Below the pieces are notes generated by a model. The model was not told where the DNA came from, searched no databases, and was given only the letters and a program-made list of their open reading frames with translations. Positions 1 to 8,352 of a DNA stretch of 64,000 nucleotides are shown piece after piece. Both the position numbers and the translations under genes were made by a program. Source of the stretch: Pseudomonas mosselii (GTDB lineage Bacteria > Pseudomonadota > Gammaproteobacteria > Pseudomonadales > Pseudomonadaceae); assembly GCF_003205295.1 (NCBI RefSeq), contig NZ_QJRP01000014.1, positions 1 through 64,000 on the forward strand, written 5' to 3'. Each line of letters opens with the position of its first letter. The stretch's first letter is position 1.

Positions 1-34
1 GCGCCAGGGATACGAACTCTTCTTTCAGGCTCAT
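1..34 (-). CDS. Start of a probable transposase (11 residues visible)
   Basis: An ATG at 34 on the minus strand opens a frame reading MSLKEEFVSLA up to the window edge. Short openings of this kind (MSLxEEFVxLA) are familiar from IS481-type transposases, where a helix-turn-helix follows directly. Only 11 residues are visible, so the family is an inference supported mainly by the IS-like repeats upstream (92-132). Confidence 0.4.
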   Translation of the reverse strand, partial: MSLKEEFVSLA

Positions 35-141
35 GGCGTTTCTCACGTTCCAAGGCATGGCGAAAATCCTGGCAAAGGGGGCTGCCAGGAAGTGTCAACC
101 ATGTCTCCGTACACGTGTCCACCATGTATCCGGTCTCTACA
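1..141 (-). mobile_element. Edge of a probable IS481-type insertion sequence (partial)
   Basis: A leftward gene starts at 34 and runs off the window. Just upstream of it are two direct 18-bp repeats, GTGTCAACCATGTCTCCG (92-109) and GTGTCCACCATGTATCCG (115-132), 16/18 identical and 23 bp apart. On the minus strand the block starts TGTAGAGACCGG at 141, which resembles from memory the ends of IS481-family elements in Pseudomonas. The other end and any target duplication lie outside the window, so the assignment is tentative. Confidence 0.45.
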
Positions 142-224
142 CCACGACCAAAGTAACCCGCCGTAAGGGCGGAAAGGTGAATAAGCGTCGACATCACAAA
201 TGAATGCGCATACAACTCTCAAAA

Positions 225-266
225 CAATCAACAATCAACAATCAACAATCAACAATCAACAATCAA
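225..266. repeat. (CAATCAA)6 heptamer tandem repeat
   Basis: Six perfect head-to-tail copies of the 7-bp unit CAATCAA occupy 42 bp, ending 4 bp before the stop codon of the OsmC-like gene (271). It is AT-rich in a GC-rich genome. Because it lies just outside the coding region, copy-number changes would not shift a frame. Confidence 0.95.
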
Positions 267-270
267 TATA

Positions 271-741
271 TCACCCAGACACCACCGGCTCACACCGAAC
301 CTCAGTCTTCACCGAATTGGCAATAAAACACGCCTCATGCGCCAGATGATGCAACCGCTCCAGTTCCTCAACCCCAGGCCTCCGCTCCCCGAAAAACTCG
401 ACCACCGGCCGCAAGGTCACCACGGTCATCGCCATGCGCCCTGCCTCGTCGACTCCCATCACCCCCAAGGCATCATCAACATACCGCTCGACACAAAACC
501 GCTGCTTGGCCGCCAGCGACAGGAACCACAGCATATGGCAACTCGACAACGCCGCGACAAACGCCTCCTCCGGATCCACCGCCGAGGCATCCGACATCGG
601 CAACGGCACCACATGGGGCGAGGATGAACCCGGCACCTCCACCCCACCATCAAAACGCCACAAATGCCGCCTGCTGTAGCGGTTACCGAGAAAATCCTGC
701 CCGTCACGGTTCCAGGTCACTTGCGCGGTGTACTGCGCCAT
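271..741 (-). CDS. OsmC/Ohr-family peroxidase-like protein
   Basis: This 156-residue protein matches the OsmC/Ohr fold, a family of thiol peroxidases that reduce organic hydroperoxides in the cytoplasm. The two family cysteines are present: Cys68 in SSCHM, at the start of the central helix, and Cys138 in EACFIANS. The length is normal for the YhfA/OsmC-like branch. The ATG at 741 starts a typical MAQYTAQVTW N-terminus. It reads toward the IS edge, and a heptamer repeat directly follows its stop. The exact substrate (OsmC-like or Ohr-like) cannot be fixed from sequence alone. Confidence 0.85.
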   Translation of the reverse strand: MAQYTAQVTWNRDGQDFLGNRYSRRHLWRFDGGVEVPGSSSPHVVPLPMSDASAVDPEEAFVAALSSCHMLWFLSLAAKQRFCVERYVDDALGVMGVDEAGRMAMTVVTLRPVVEFFGERRPGVEELERLHHLAHEACFIANSVKTEVRCEPVVSG

Positions 742-773
742 CCGATACCTCCTTGATCAAATAAACACATAGT

Positions 774-1526
774 TCAGCGCTTGCGCGCACAGATGCCAAA
801 GGCCATGTCGCCTATGTAGATGCCCCGCGACTGAAGCCGCTCGGCCTCCAGCCGCGCGTGCAGCGTATCGATCCCTACCTGCCTGGCCGTAGCCACGCCA
901 TGGCCGATGATCCGCGGCAGGCAAGCGCGAACGATATCGGCCAAGGGGTAGGCACTGTCGGGCGTCTGCACCAGGCACTCGGCCCGCAGGTCCTCTACCG
1001 CCAACCCCGCCTCGCTGCAAAGCCGATGCAGGTTGAAACCGATATGCAGGTCAGCCCCTTCATGGGCCAGCATGCGTTGCAACCACTGCTGGGCCCTGCG
1101 GTGTAACGCAAAGGGTTCCAGGCTTGCCGGAGTAAGGCTGCTGTCGTGTTCCTGGAAGACCATCAGCCCGCCGGGCAACAGATGCCGGGCCAGCAGACGC
1201 AAAACCTTGACCGGCTCCGCCTGGTACATCAGTACCCGGCGCCCGACGATGGCATCGAACCACCCCAGGGACTCGGGCAGTGCCTGCAGGTCAGCCTGGA
1301 CGAACTCAGGTATCGCTGCTCCCTTGGACGCCTCACGCTGACGTGCAAGCTCCAGGGCATCAGCCGCCTGATCAACTCCGACCACCGCACCATCCCCATC
1401 CACCAACCGGGCCAGCAGCCAGCTCACATCTCCGCTGCCACACCCGACATCGAGCACACGCATGCCAGGGCCGATACCGGCCTCGACCAGCAGGCGCGTG
1501 GTGAAATCCGCTTTCGCAAGTGCCAT
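774..1526 (-). CDS. Class I SAM-dependent methyltransferase
   Basis: The 250-residue product has a classical Rossmann methyltransferase core. Motif I is VLDVGCGSGD at residues 24-33, followed by an acidic VVGVDQA strand (motif II) and the post-motif segment GGLMVFQEHD. A longer open frame reaches upstream to 1829, but the ATG at 1526 is preceded by AAGGAG (minus strand), and the family fold begins just after it. The substrate is unknown; the general layout resembles UbiE/arsenite-type small-molecule methyltransferases. It is divergent from a second methyltransferase gene starting at 1624, leaving 97 bp for both promoters. Confidence 0.8.
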   Translation of the reverse strand: MALAKADFTTRLLVEAGIGPGMRVLDVGCGSGDVSWLLARLVDGDGAVVGVDQAADALELARQREASKGAAIPEFVQADLQALPESLGWFDAIVGRRVLMYQAEPVKVLRLLARHLLPGGLMVFQEHDSSLTPASLEPFALHRRAQQWLQRMLAHEGADLHIGFNLHRLCSEAGLAVEDLRAECLVQTPDSAYPLADIVRACLPRIIGHGVATARQVGIDTLHARLEAERLQSRGIYIGDMAFGICARKR

Positions 1527-1623
1527 GCCATGCTCCTTCGCAGGTGCGCCAGTGTGCAGAGCAAAGGGCCCCGGACACAAGACTGGCCTATGCTGGAGCC
1601 ACCCACCTTTATCGGCCCCGACC

Positions 1624-2292
1624 ATGCCCACTACCGATCCCCTGCTGGACAGCTGGCAGCACAACGCCCAGGCCTGGATCGAAGCCGTACGCTCCGGCGC
1701 CATCACCTCCCGCCGCGAGGTCACCGACCAGGCGATACTGCTCGCCGTACTCGGTCGCCAGCCTGCGCGGGTGCTCGACCTGGGCTGCGGCGAGGGCTGG
1801 TTGCTGCGGGCCCTGGCGGCGAGGGGCATCGACGCGGTCGGCGTGGATGGCGATGGGACGCTGGTCGCCGCCGCGCACTCGGCGGGCTCGTCGCAGGTAC
1901 ACCTGGCCAGCTACCGGCAGCTGGCCGAAGGGGCGGTGGACATCGGCCAGGGCTATGACCTGGTGTGCGCCAACTTCGCCCTCCTGCAACAGGACATCAT
2001 CCCCCTGCTCTGCGCCATGCGGGCCTTGCTGCTGCCCGGCGGCACGCTGCTGATCCAGACCCTGCACCCCTGGACGGCGGCCGCCGGCCTCTACCAGGAC
2101 GGCTGGCGCGAGGAGTCGTTTGCCGGTTTCGCCGGTGACTGGCACCCCATGCCCTGGTACTTCCGCACCCTGGGCAGTTGGCTGAAGGCACTGGAGCTGG
2201 CCGGGTTCGGCCTGCTGGAGTTGCAGGAACCGCAGCATCCGCAGAGCCAGGTGCCGCAATCCCTGCTGTTGGCGGCGCAGAGGCGGGACTGA
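1624..2292 (+). CDS. Class I SAM-dependent methyltransferase
   Basis: A 222-residue methyltransferase with SAM-binding motif I VLDLGCGEG at residues 50-58 and an acidic loop VGVDGDG. The ATG at 1624 is chosen because the fold begins there and the upstream in-frame sequence overlaps the divergent neighbour. The C-terminal LLIQTLHPW stretch is typical of the small-molecule methyltransferase group. It is only distantly like the gene on the other side of the shared promoter region. The substrate is unknown. Confidence 0.8.
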   Translation: MPTTDPLLDSWQHNAQAWIEAVRSGAITSRREVTDQAILLAVLGRQPARVLDLGCGEGWLLRALAARGIDAVGVDGDGTLVAAAHSAGSSQVHLASYRQLAEGAVDIGQGYDLVCANFALLQQDIIPLLCAMRALLLPGGTLLIQTLHPWTAAAGLYQDGWREESFAGFAGDWHPMPWYFRTLGSWLKALELAGFGLLELQEPQHPQSQVPQSLLLAAQRRD

Positions 2293-2595
2293 TGCCCCTG
2301 CGGCCTCGCGTCGCAGGCTTTTCCCCCTTGGCAAATCCTGCACAGGCCTTAAAATCCCGCCTCCTTTTCGCCCGTCGCCCCAGCCGGTGGCAACCGCCCG
2401 CAAAGACAGCGTCCGTGCCTCATCACATCGCGTATGTGCCACAGGCTCAACCGCCCCCGCCCGGCCCGCTTCCATCAGGCCCGCGGTTGAATCTTGCCGA
2501 GGTCGCAGCCCGCCCAGGCCGCACTGCACGCCGCCCCGACCCGGCCCGTGCAGCCGAAAAGGCGCATCTGAGCTCTTTTCAACCTTGAGGTAACT
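2293..2595. other. Gene-free spacer upstream of an MFS gene
   Basis: This 303-bp C-rich stretch has no convincing ORF or RNA gene. It presumably holds the 5' untranslated region and promoter of the MFS gene at 2596, whose ribosome-binding site GAGGT lies at its right end. No clear -35/-10 pair or operator was recognised. Confidence 0.5.
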
Positions 2596-3900
2596 ATGTC
2601 TGTGCGTTTGCTGGCGATGGCGCTGGCACCTTTGCTCGGTCTGTTCATCATTGCCCTGGGCAATGGCGTGCTGTCTTCCCTGACCACCCTGCGCCTGGGC
2701 GCCGCCGGCGAATCGGCGACCACCATCGGCGTAGTGTCCTCGGCCTACTTCATCGGCCTGACCCTGGGGGCGATCTTCAACGACCGCCTGATCCTGCGCA
2801 TCGGCCACATCCGCGCCTACAGCAGCTTCGCCGCGCTGATCGGCGCGACCATCCTGCTGCAGGGCCTGTTCTACGACACCACCTGGTGGTTCGCCCTGCG
2901 CCTGATCAACGGCTGGGCCGCGGTCGGGGTGTTCCTGGTGATCGAGAGCTGGCTGCTGCTGGCCGGCGACGCCAAGATCCGCGGACGCCTGCTGGCGCTG
3001 TACATGATCGCCTTCTACGGCGCCGGAGTAATCGCCCAGGCCGGCCTGGGCGAGGTCACCGGCTGGGGCGAGACCGCGCCATTCATGGTCGCCGGCATGC
3101 TCGCCACACTGTCGGTGCTGCCGATCGTGATCCTGCCCCGGGTATCGCCGCTGCTGGAACAGGTCGAGCCGCTCAAGCCGCGACAATTGCTGGGCGTGGC
3201 ACCGACCGGGCTGGTCGGTTGCTTCGGCTCGGGGGTCGCCATTGCCGGGATCTACGCCCTGCTGCCGCTGTACCTGCAGCGCATCGGCCTGGATGTGGGC
3301 AAGGTCGGTGACATGATGGCCTGGGTGATCCTGGGCGCCATGCTGCTGCAGTACCCGGTCGGGCGCTGGTCGGACCGCAAGGACCGCCAGGACGTGCTGA
3401 TCGCCCTGGCCGCCCTGTGCACTGTGCTATCGGTGCTGATCGTGCTGCTGCCGGCCGACACCGTGCTGCTGCCAGCACTGCTGTTCCTGCTCGGCGGCGG
3501 TGTGTTCGCGCTGTACCCGGTGGCCGTCAGCAGCGCCGCCGACCGGGCCCCGGCCGACGCGCTGGTGCCGATGATCCAGGGGCTGCTGCTGATCAACTCG
3601 CTGGGCTCGGCCATGGCGCCGCTGGCCATTTCGCCGATGATGACCGCCTACGGCGAGGTCGGCCTGTTCTGGGCCTTCGCGGCAATCAACCTGGCCATGG
3701 TCGGTTTCTTCCTCTGGCGCCGCGGCAAGCGCCCGGCCCCGGAGCACCCGGCGCCGTTCGCGCCGACCGCGACCTTCTCGCCGACCGGCGCGGAACTGCG
3801 GGTGACCGAGGACCTGATGCACGCGGCCCAGGAGCACCCGACGCTGGAAACGATGGATGCCACGAACGGCCAACAGGCGCCGCGCCCCGACACGCACTGA
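2596..3900 (+). CDS. MFS transporter (YcaD/CmlA-like drug:H+ family)
   Basis: A 434-residue inner-membrane protein with twelve predicted helices and a hydrophilic C-terminal tail of about 55 residues (from about 380). Between helices 2 and 3 is NDRLILRIGH, and the central loop has the MFS motif GRWSDRKDR. The overall pattern (WFALRLINGWAAVG, VIESWLL) matches the YcaD group of major facilitator permeases, whose substrates are mostly unknown. A GAGGT ribosome-binding site precedes the ATG. It is followed after about 90 bp by a small secreted protein gene, with no sign of functional coupling. Confidence 0.85.
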   Translation: MSVRLLAMALAPLLGLFIIALGNGVLSSLTTLRLGAAGESATTIGVVSSAYFIGLTLGAIFNDRLILRIGHIRAYSSFAALIGATILLQGLFYDTTWWFALRLINGWAAVGVFLVIESWLLLAGDAKIRGRLLALYMIAFYGAGVIAQAGLGEVTGWGETAPFMVAGMLATLSVLPIVILPRVSPLLEQVEPLKPRQLLGVAPTGLVGCFGSGVAIAGIYALLPLYLQRIGLDVGKVGDMMAWVILGAMLLQYPVGRWSDRKDRQDVLIALAALCTVLSVLIVLLPADTVLLPALLFLLGGGVFALYPVAVSSAADRAPADALVPMIQGLLLINSLGSAMAPLAISPMMTAYGEVGLFWAFAAINLAMVGFFLWRRGKRPAPEHPAPFAPTATFSPTGAELRVTEDLMHAAQEHPTLETMDATNGQQAPRPDTH

Positions 3901-3993
3901 CGGCCCACTCCAAGGACCGCCCGTCGCTTGACGGGCACCTTGACGCCACCGTGGCAGCCCAACCATGACAGCTCATCCGACAGGAGATTCATC

Positions 3994-4305
3994 ATGGTCA
4001 ATTCACGTCCCCTCGCCTTGATGCTGGCGCTGCTGCTCGGTGGCGGCGCCACCCTCAGCCTTGCCGCGACCGACATGAACGATGGCAACAGCCACAACGG
4101 ACACGCCACAGACCAGGGCAAGACCGCCGGTGAAGACGGCAGTATCAACAGCCCCGGTGGCAGCAAGGACAACGATAGCAGTGACACCGGTACCGATTCA
4201 GATGCTGCCGACGGCGCTGCCGGAGGCTCCAACAGCACGGGTGAAGCCACAGGTTCCGGGGCCGGGGCGTCGGGCGGCAGTGCCGAGGATCAGGACAGCC
4301 GTTGA
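3994..4305 (+). CDS. Small secreted Ser/Gly/Asp-rich protein
   Basis: A 103-residue protein with a clear signal peptide (residues 1-25, hydrophobic core LALMLALLLGGG, cleavage after SLA). The rest is a low-complexity tail built from Ser, Gly, Asp, Asn, Thr and Ala, with no Cys and almost no aromatic residue. It should be exported and disordered. An AGGAG ribosome-binding site lies before the ATG at 3994. A REP hairpin follows the stop, in front of the convergent LysR gene. The function is unknown. Confidence 0.75.
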   Translation: MVNSRPLALMLALLLGGGATLSLAATDMNDGNSHNGHATDQGKTAGEDGSINSPGGSKDNDSSDTGTDSDAADGAAGGSNSTGEATGSGAGASGGSAEDQDSR

Positions 4306-4326
4306 CCTGGCTGTACCGGCCTCATC

Positions 4327-4387
4327 GCGGGGCAAGCCCGCTCCCACCAAACCTGTACAGGTCCCTGTGGGAGCGGGCTTGCCCCGC
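4327..4387. repeat. REP pair / BIME hairpin between convergent genes
   Basis: Two perfect 21-bp inverted arms, GCGGGGCAAGCCCGCTCCCAC at 4327-4347 and its complement at 4367-4387, enclose a 19-nt loop. This is the common P. putida-type REP pair. Lying between the stops of the small secreted protein (4305) and the LysR gene (4396), it could act as a bidirectional terminator. Confidence 0.85.
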
Positions 4388-4395
4388 TAGGTCTG

Positions 4396-5328
4396 TCAGC
4401 GCCAATATCGAGGCTCATCCACAACGCGCTGGTGCTCGGCGAACAGCAACGGCAGCTGCTCCTTGAGAAAGTCCAGCCAGGTGCGCACCTTGGCGTCCAG
4501 GTAATGGCGCGACGGGTAGATCGCGTAGATCTCCCGCTGGCGCAGCCGGTGCGGCGCCAGCAGCCGACACAGGCGCCCTTCCTCCATGGCCTGGCTGGCC
4601 GAGTAATACGGCAGCAACCCCACGCCCATGCCCAGCTCGGTGGCCTTGAGCATGGCATCGGCGACATTGGTGAGGAAGGTGTCCTGGGGCACGATCACGC
4701 AATCGTCGGGATGGCCCTCGAACGACCAGTCTTCTTCGAACAACGGGTCGACCGTGCGCAGGCAGATGTGCTCATGCAGGTCCTCAGGCCGCTCGGGCAC
4801 GCCGTGGCGGGCCAGGTACTCGGGGGAGGCGCAGAGGATGCTGTGGATGCTGCCCAGCGGGATGGCGATCAGTTGCGAGTCCGGCAGGCCCTGGCCGATG
4901 GCGATCACCACATCGTGCCCCTCCGCCAGCGGGTCGGGATTGCGTTGCGACAGGGTCAGCTCCATCACCACTTCCGGGCAGGTGGCGTTGTAGCGCGCCA
5001 CCAGCGGCATCATCAACAACCCCAGGCCATGGGTGCAGTGCAGCCGCAGCCGGCCACGGGGTGTGAGGTGGGCGCCACGGGCCTCGTCCACCGCCTCTTC
5101 GGTGAGCAGCATGATCTGCCGGGTGCGCTCGAGAAAGCGCTCGCCCGCCTCGCTCATGCGCAGACGCCGGGTGGTGCGGTGCAGCAAGCGAGTCTGCAGC
5201 TGGTTTTCCAGCTCCGCGACGATCCGCGACACCTGCGCCGCAGAGATGTCCAGGGCCTGGGCCGCCGCGGCGAAGCTGCCGCACTCCACTACCCGGGCGA
5301 AGGTTCGCATCGCATGCAGCATGTCCAT
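4396..5328 (-). CDS. LysR-family transcriptional regulator
   Basis: A 310-residue LysR regulator. The N-terminal winged helix-turn-helix (about residues 1-60) contains AAAAQALDISAAQVSRIV, and a periplasmic-binding-like effector domain fills the rest. The subgroup with a short TRRLRMSEAGERFLER linker is common in pseudomonads and often controls a divergent neighbour. Here the divergent neighbour is the small DUF2790 gene at 5444, and a palindrome TTGTGAAACACAA (5388-5400) in the shared region is a candidate binding site. The inducer is unknown. Confidence 0.85.
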   Translation of the reverse strand: MDMLHAMRTFARVVECGSFAAAAQALDISAAQVSRIVAELENQLQTRLLHRTTRRLRMSEAGERFLERTRQIMLLTEEAVDEARGAHLTPRGRLRLHCTHGLGLLMMPLVARYNATCPEVVMELTLSQRNPDPLAEGHDVVIAIGQGLPDSQLIAIPLGSIHSILCASPEYLARHGVPERPEDLHEHICLRTVDPLFEEDWSFEGHPDDCVIVPQDTFLTNVADAMLKATELGMGVGLLPYYSASQAMEEGRLCRLLAPHRLRQREIYAIYPSRHYLDAKVRTWLDFLKEQLPLLFAEHQRVVDEPRYWR

Positions 5329-5387
5329 GGGCTGGCAGCCTCATTCATACATGAAAGGCAGCAATCTATCACGGGATAGCCCATTTA

Positions 5388-5400
5388 TTGTGAAACACAA
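5388..5400. promoter_or_regulatory. Candidate LysR operator TTGTG-AAA-CACAA
   Basis: A perfect 5-bp inverted repeat with a 3-nt spacer sits in the 115-bp gap between the LysR gene (start 5328) and the divergent DUF2790 gene (start 5444). Its place and symmetry fit LysR autoregulation, but binding is inferred only. Confidence 0.4.
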
Positions 5401-5443
5401 ATGAATGGATCATTAGCCATCCGTAATGAATGAGGAGCCTGCC

Positions 5444-5689
5444 ATGAAACGTTCGATCGCCCTGCTCGCCCTGAGCGCCACCCTCGCCTCGTTTGGCGCA
5501 CTGGCCGACACCACCGCAAGCACCTACGAATACGGCATGCCGCTGGACATCGCCAAGGTCATCTCGATCACCCCGGCCAGCAACGACGCCGACTGCCAGG
5601 TGGGCACCGCGCACATGGTCTATGTCGACCACCAGGGCCAGACCCGCGAAGTCGACTACCGCCAGATGGGCAACTGCTCGCAGCTGTAA
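5444..5689 (+). CDS. DUF2790 small periplasmic protein
   Basis: An 81-residue protein with a signal peptide (residues 1-22, ending GALA) and a short mature domain that matches the DUF2790 pattern: YEYGMPLDIAKVIS, then two cysteines (DCQVGTA and GNCSQL) able to form a disulfide, and MVYVDHQGQ. These proteins are abundant in Pseudomonas, often near metal or stress regulators, and have no known biochemical role. The ATG at 5444 is preferred over the in-frame ATG at 5426 because AGGAG lies just before it and the signal peptide starts there. Confidence 0.8.
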   Translation: MKRSIALLALSATLASFGALADTTASTYEYGMPLDIAKVISITPASNDADCQVGTAHMVYVDHQGQTREVDYRQMGNCSQL

Positions 5690-5759
5690 GCCCTGGGGAA
5701 AATACCAGTCATCTTGCTGAAAGTGCATTTGCCCGCCCGCGACACCGCCGCATGATCTG

Positions 5760-5785
5760 CCGGGACAACAACAAGAACGTCCCGG
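5760..5785 (+). promoter_or_regulatory. Hairpin over the translation start of the downstream MFS gene
   Basis: CCGGGAC (5760-5766) and GTCCCGG (5779-5785) form a perfect 7-bp GC-rich stem with a 12-nt loop (AACAACAAGAAC). The stem ends 3 nt before the ATG at 5789, so any ribosome-binding sequence would be in the loop or stem. No normal Shine-Dalgarno sequence is visible. It could limit translation or be a protein or ligand site. Confidence 0.45.
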
Positions 5786-5788
5786 ACC

Positions 5789-7093
5789 ATGAATACGATC
5801 GATACCTCCACGGCCACGCCCGTGCGCGCCTGCGACGCCACCCATGCCCGCATCACCTGGCGGCTGATGCCGCTGCTGCTGGTGTGCTACCTGTTCGCCC
5901 ATCTGGATCGCATCAACATCGGCTTCGCCAAGATGCAGATGAGCGTCGACCTGGGCTTTTCCGACACGGTCTACGGCCTGGGCGCCGGTCTGTTCTTCAT
6001 CGCCTACGCGCTGTTCGGCGTGCCCAGCAACCTGGCCCTGGACCGGGTCGGGCCACGGCGCTGGATCGCCACCCTGATGGTGGTCTGGGGCCTGTTGTCC
6101 ACCGGCATGATGTGGGTGCAGGACGCCGCCGGCTTCTATGCCCTGCGGTTTCTTTTGGGGGTGGCCGAAGCGGGCTTCTTCCCCGGCATCCTCGTGGTGC
6201 TCAACCGCTGGTATCCGGCCCGCCGCCGCGCCCAGGTCACCGCGCTGTTCGCCATTGCCGTGCCTTTGGCTGGCGTGGTCGGCGGGCCGTTGTCCGGCGG
6301 CATCCTCCAGGCCTTCCACGACCAGGGCGGCCTGCGCGGCTGGCAATGGATGTTCCTGATCGAGGGCCTGCCGGTGGTGCTGCTCGGGCTGGTGGTGCTC
6401 AAGTGCCTGCCAGAAAGCTTCGAGCAGGTCGCCTGGCTCGATGCCGGGCAAAAGCATGCGTTGCGCGAGGAAATGGCCGGTGAGGAGCGGCACAAACCCA
6501 TCAGCTCGCTGGCCGGCCTGCTCGGCAACGCGCAGGTCTGGCTGCTGGTGGCGGTGTACTGCGCGGTGATGCTGGCGGTCAACACCCTGGCTTTCTGGAT
6601 GCCCAGTCTGATCCATGGCGCCGGCATCGGCAGCGATGGCCAGGTCGGCCTGCTCAGCGCCATCCCCTACCTGGCCGGATGCCTGTTCATGCTCGGTTGC
6701 GGGCGCTCCTCCGACCGCCGGCGCGAACGCCGCTGGCACCTGTGCATGCCGCTGCTGATGGCCGCCACCGGTATCGCCCTGGCCGGCTCGGCACCGGGCA
6801 ATGCCCTGCTGGTGATGACCGGGCTGGTGATCGCCGGCATGGGCGCCAGCGCTGCCCTGCCGATGTTCTGGCAGCTGCCGCCGGCATTCCTGGCGGACGG
6901 TACCCAGGCCGCCGGCATCGCCATGATCAGCTCGTTCGGCAGCATCGCCTCGTTCGCCGCGCCCTACCTGATCGGCTGGATGCGCGACAGCACCGCCAAC
7001 CCGGGCCTGGCCCTGCAGGTGCTGGCCGTGGCCATCGTGCTTGGTGGCGTGCTGGTGCTGAAGGTGCCCGCCAACGTGGTCAATCCCAAATGA
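5789..7093 (+). CDS. MFS transporter, anion:cation symporter (ACS) family
   Basis: A 434-residue, twelve-helix permease of the ACS branch of the major facilitator superfamily, which takes up organic anions such as aromatic acids, sugar acids and phthalate. Typical marks are LFAHLDRINIGFAKMQM in helix 1, VGPRRWIATLMV after helix 2, RFLLGVAEAGFFPG in helix 4, and WYPARRRAQVTALF. No catabolic genes lie beside it, so the substrate is open. A GC-rich hairpin ends 3 nt before the ATG. Confidence 0.85.
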   Translation: MNTIDTSTATPVRACDATHARITWRLMPLLLVCYLFAHLDRINIGFAKMQMSVDLGFSDTVYGLGAGLFFIAYALFGVPSNLALDRVGPRRWIATLMVVWGLLSTGMMWVQDAAGFYALRFLLGVAEAGFFPGILVVLNRWYPARRRAQVTALFAIAVPLAGVVGGPLSGGILQAFHDQGGLRGWQWMFLIEGLPVVLLGLVVLKCLPESFEQVAWLDAGQKHALREEMAGEERHKPISSLAGLLGNAQVWLLVAVYCAVMLAVNTLAFWMPSLIHGAGIGSDGQVGLLSAIPYLAGCLFMLGCGRSSDRRRERRWHLCMPLLMAATGIALAGSAPGNALLVMTGLVIAGMGASAALPMFWQLPPAFLADGTQAAGIAMISSFGSIASFAAPYLIGWMRDSTANPGLALQVLAVAIVLGGVLVLKVPANVVNPK

Positions 7094-7099
7094 GTGGGC

Positions 7100-7795
7100 T
7101 TAGGCCAGCAGTTCGCTGATCCAACCGGCCTGGCGGGTGATGTCCTGGACCTTGTCTTCGGGCACCGGCTGGCGTGCCCGGGCGAAGTTGTCCAGGCTCT
7201 GCTGCTTCTGGCGCAGCATGCGCTGCCACTTGAACAGGAAGGCCGGGCTGCGTGCCTTCATCAGCAGCGGGCCGAAGTACAGCTGCTCGGCCGTGTAGGC
7301 GACCGCCTCGGCACGTTCGGCGACGATGATCTCGTAGTCGAAGCGGTTTTCCCGCAGCACTTCCTCACCGACGATCCGATAGGCATTGTCCATCAGCCAC
7401 CTGCGCAGCGCGGGCTCGCCGCCGTTGGGTTGCAGGACCAGTCGCTCATGCCCGCCCAGGTACTGCTTGCCGGCCTCGAGAATATCGCGGATGGTCTCGC
7501 CGCCCATGCCGCAGATACTGATCGCGGTGACGCCATCGCTCGGCTCGATGGCCGCAAGGCCACTGGCATGACGCACGGTGATGCGATCCTCCAGACCGTT
7601 CTCGCGCACGGTGCGCCGCGCAGCCTCGCAGGGCGTGAGCGCCACCTCGCCGGCCACCGCCGCGACAATCGCACCACGGCGCACCAGCGCCACCGGCAGG
7701 TAGCCATGGTCCGAGCCAATATCGGCCAGCCGCGCCCCAGCTGGCACATGGGCGGCCACACGCTCCAGACGCATGGACAATGTGTGTTCGTTCAA
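7100..7795 (-). CDS. TrmK-family tRNA(adenine-N1)-methyltransferase
   Basis: A 231-residue SAM-dependent methyltransferase of the TrmK/YqfN type (tRNA A22 N1 in Bacillus). Key features are the SAM motif LADIGSDHGYLP, the ICGMGGETI segment with the catalytic-loop position, and LQPNGGEPALRRWL. I take the TTG at 7795 as start, giving MNEHTLSMRLERV, because AGAAGAGG lies just upstream; the alternative is the ATG at 7774. In Gram-negatives the target tRNA site is less certain than in Bacillus. Confidence 0.8.
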   Translation of the reverse strand: MNEHTLSMRLERVAAHVPAGARLADIGSDHGYLPVALVRRGAIVAAVAGEVALTPCEAARRTVRENGLEDRITVRHASGLAAIEPSDGVTAISICGMGGETIRDILEAGKQYLGGHERLVLQPNGGEPALRRWLMDNAYRIVGEEVLRENRFDYEIIVAERAEAVAYTAEQLYFGPLLMKARSPAFLFKWQRMLRQKQQSLDNFARARQPVPEDKVQDITRQAGWISELLA

Positions 7796-7963
7796 CGCAA
7801 GCCTCTTCTGACAACCTGGGCCCGGCGCCTGTGGCCGGGTCGGGACGCGATTCTGACGGCCCGCGCCGCGCATTTCAAATCCCCGCGACCGGCCGCCCAC
7901 CTCGACCTGCCCGACCCGCTCGCGTAGGCTTGGCGGTTTCCTTCCGTTGCAAGGCGAAATCCC

Positions 7964-8344
7964 ATGGCTAACAGCGACATCATCTATACCCCCGACCCGG
8001 ACGCCGACTCGATCTCCTCGGACGTTGCCGAGTACAACGGCATCCTGGTCAGCACCCAGATTCCCGTGCAGGCCGACGGCAGCCTCGAACTGGGCGACAT
8101 CACCACCCAGTGCGAATGCACCCTGCAGGCGCTCAAGGTTGCCCTGGAACGGGCCGGTAGCTCGATGGACCGGGTACTGCACCTGACCATCTACCTGACC
8201 GACATGGCCGACCGGGCGGTGTTCAACGAGGTGTACCAACGGTACTTCAAAAAACCCTGGCCGGTGCGCGCGGCGGTGGGCGTGGCTTCGCTGGCGTTCG
8301 AGGGGATGCGCGTGGAAGTGACGGCGATGGCTGCCAAGGGCTGA
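7964..8344 (+). CDS. RidA/YjgF-family protein
   Basis: A 126-residue member of the RidA (YjgF/YER057c/UK114) family, trimeric enzymes that hydrolyse reactive enamine/imine intermediates from PLP enzymes such as threonine and serine dehydratases. The imine-binding arginine is Arg102 in WPVRAAVGV, and the Glu118 region (VEVTAMA) closes the fold. The N-terminus is slightly longer than in canonical RidA, pointing to one of the Rid1-7 paralogues. It is divergent from the TrmK-like gene. Confidence 0.85.
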   Translation: MANSDIIYTPDPDADSISSDVAEYNGILVSTQIPVQADGSLELGDITTQCECTLQALKVALERAGSSMDRVLHLTIYLTDMADRAVFNEVYQRYFKKPWPVRAAVGVASLAFEGMRVEVTAMAAKG

Positions 8345-8352
8345 ACGAAATG

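Noticed and set aside
1609..3186. 525-residue open frame on the minus strand
   Set aside because: It is a Gln/Gly/Arg-rich antisense shadow of the methyltransferase and MFS genes, typical of high-GC DNA, and has no family features.
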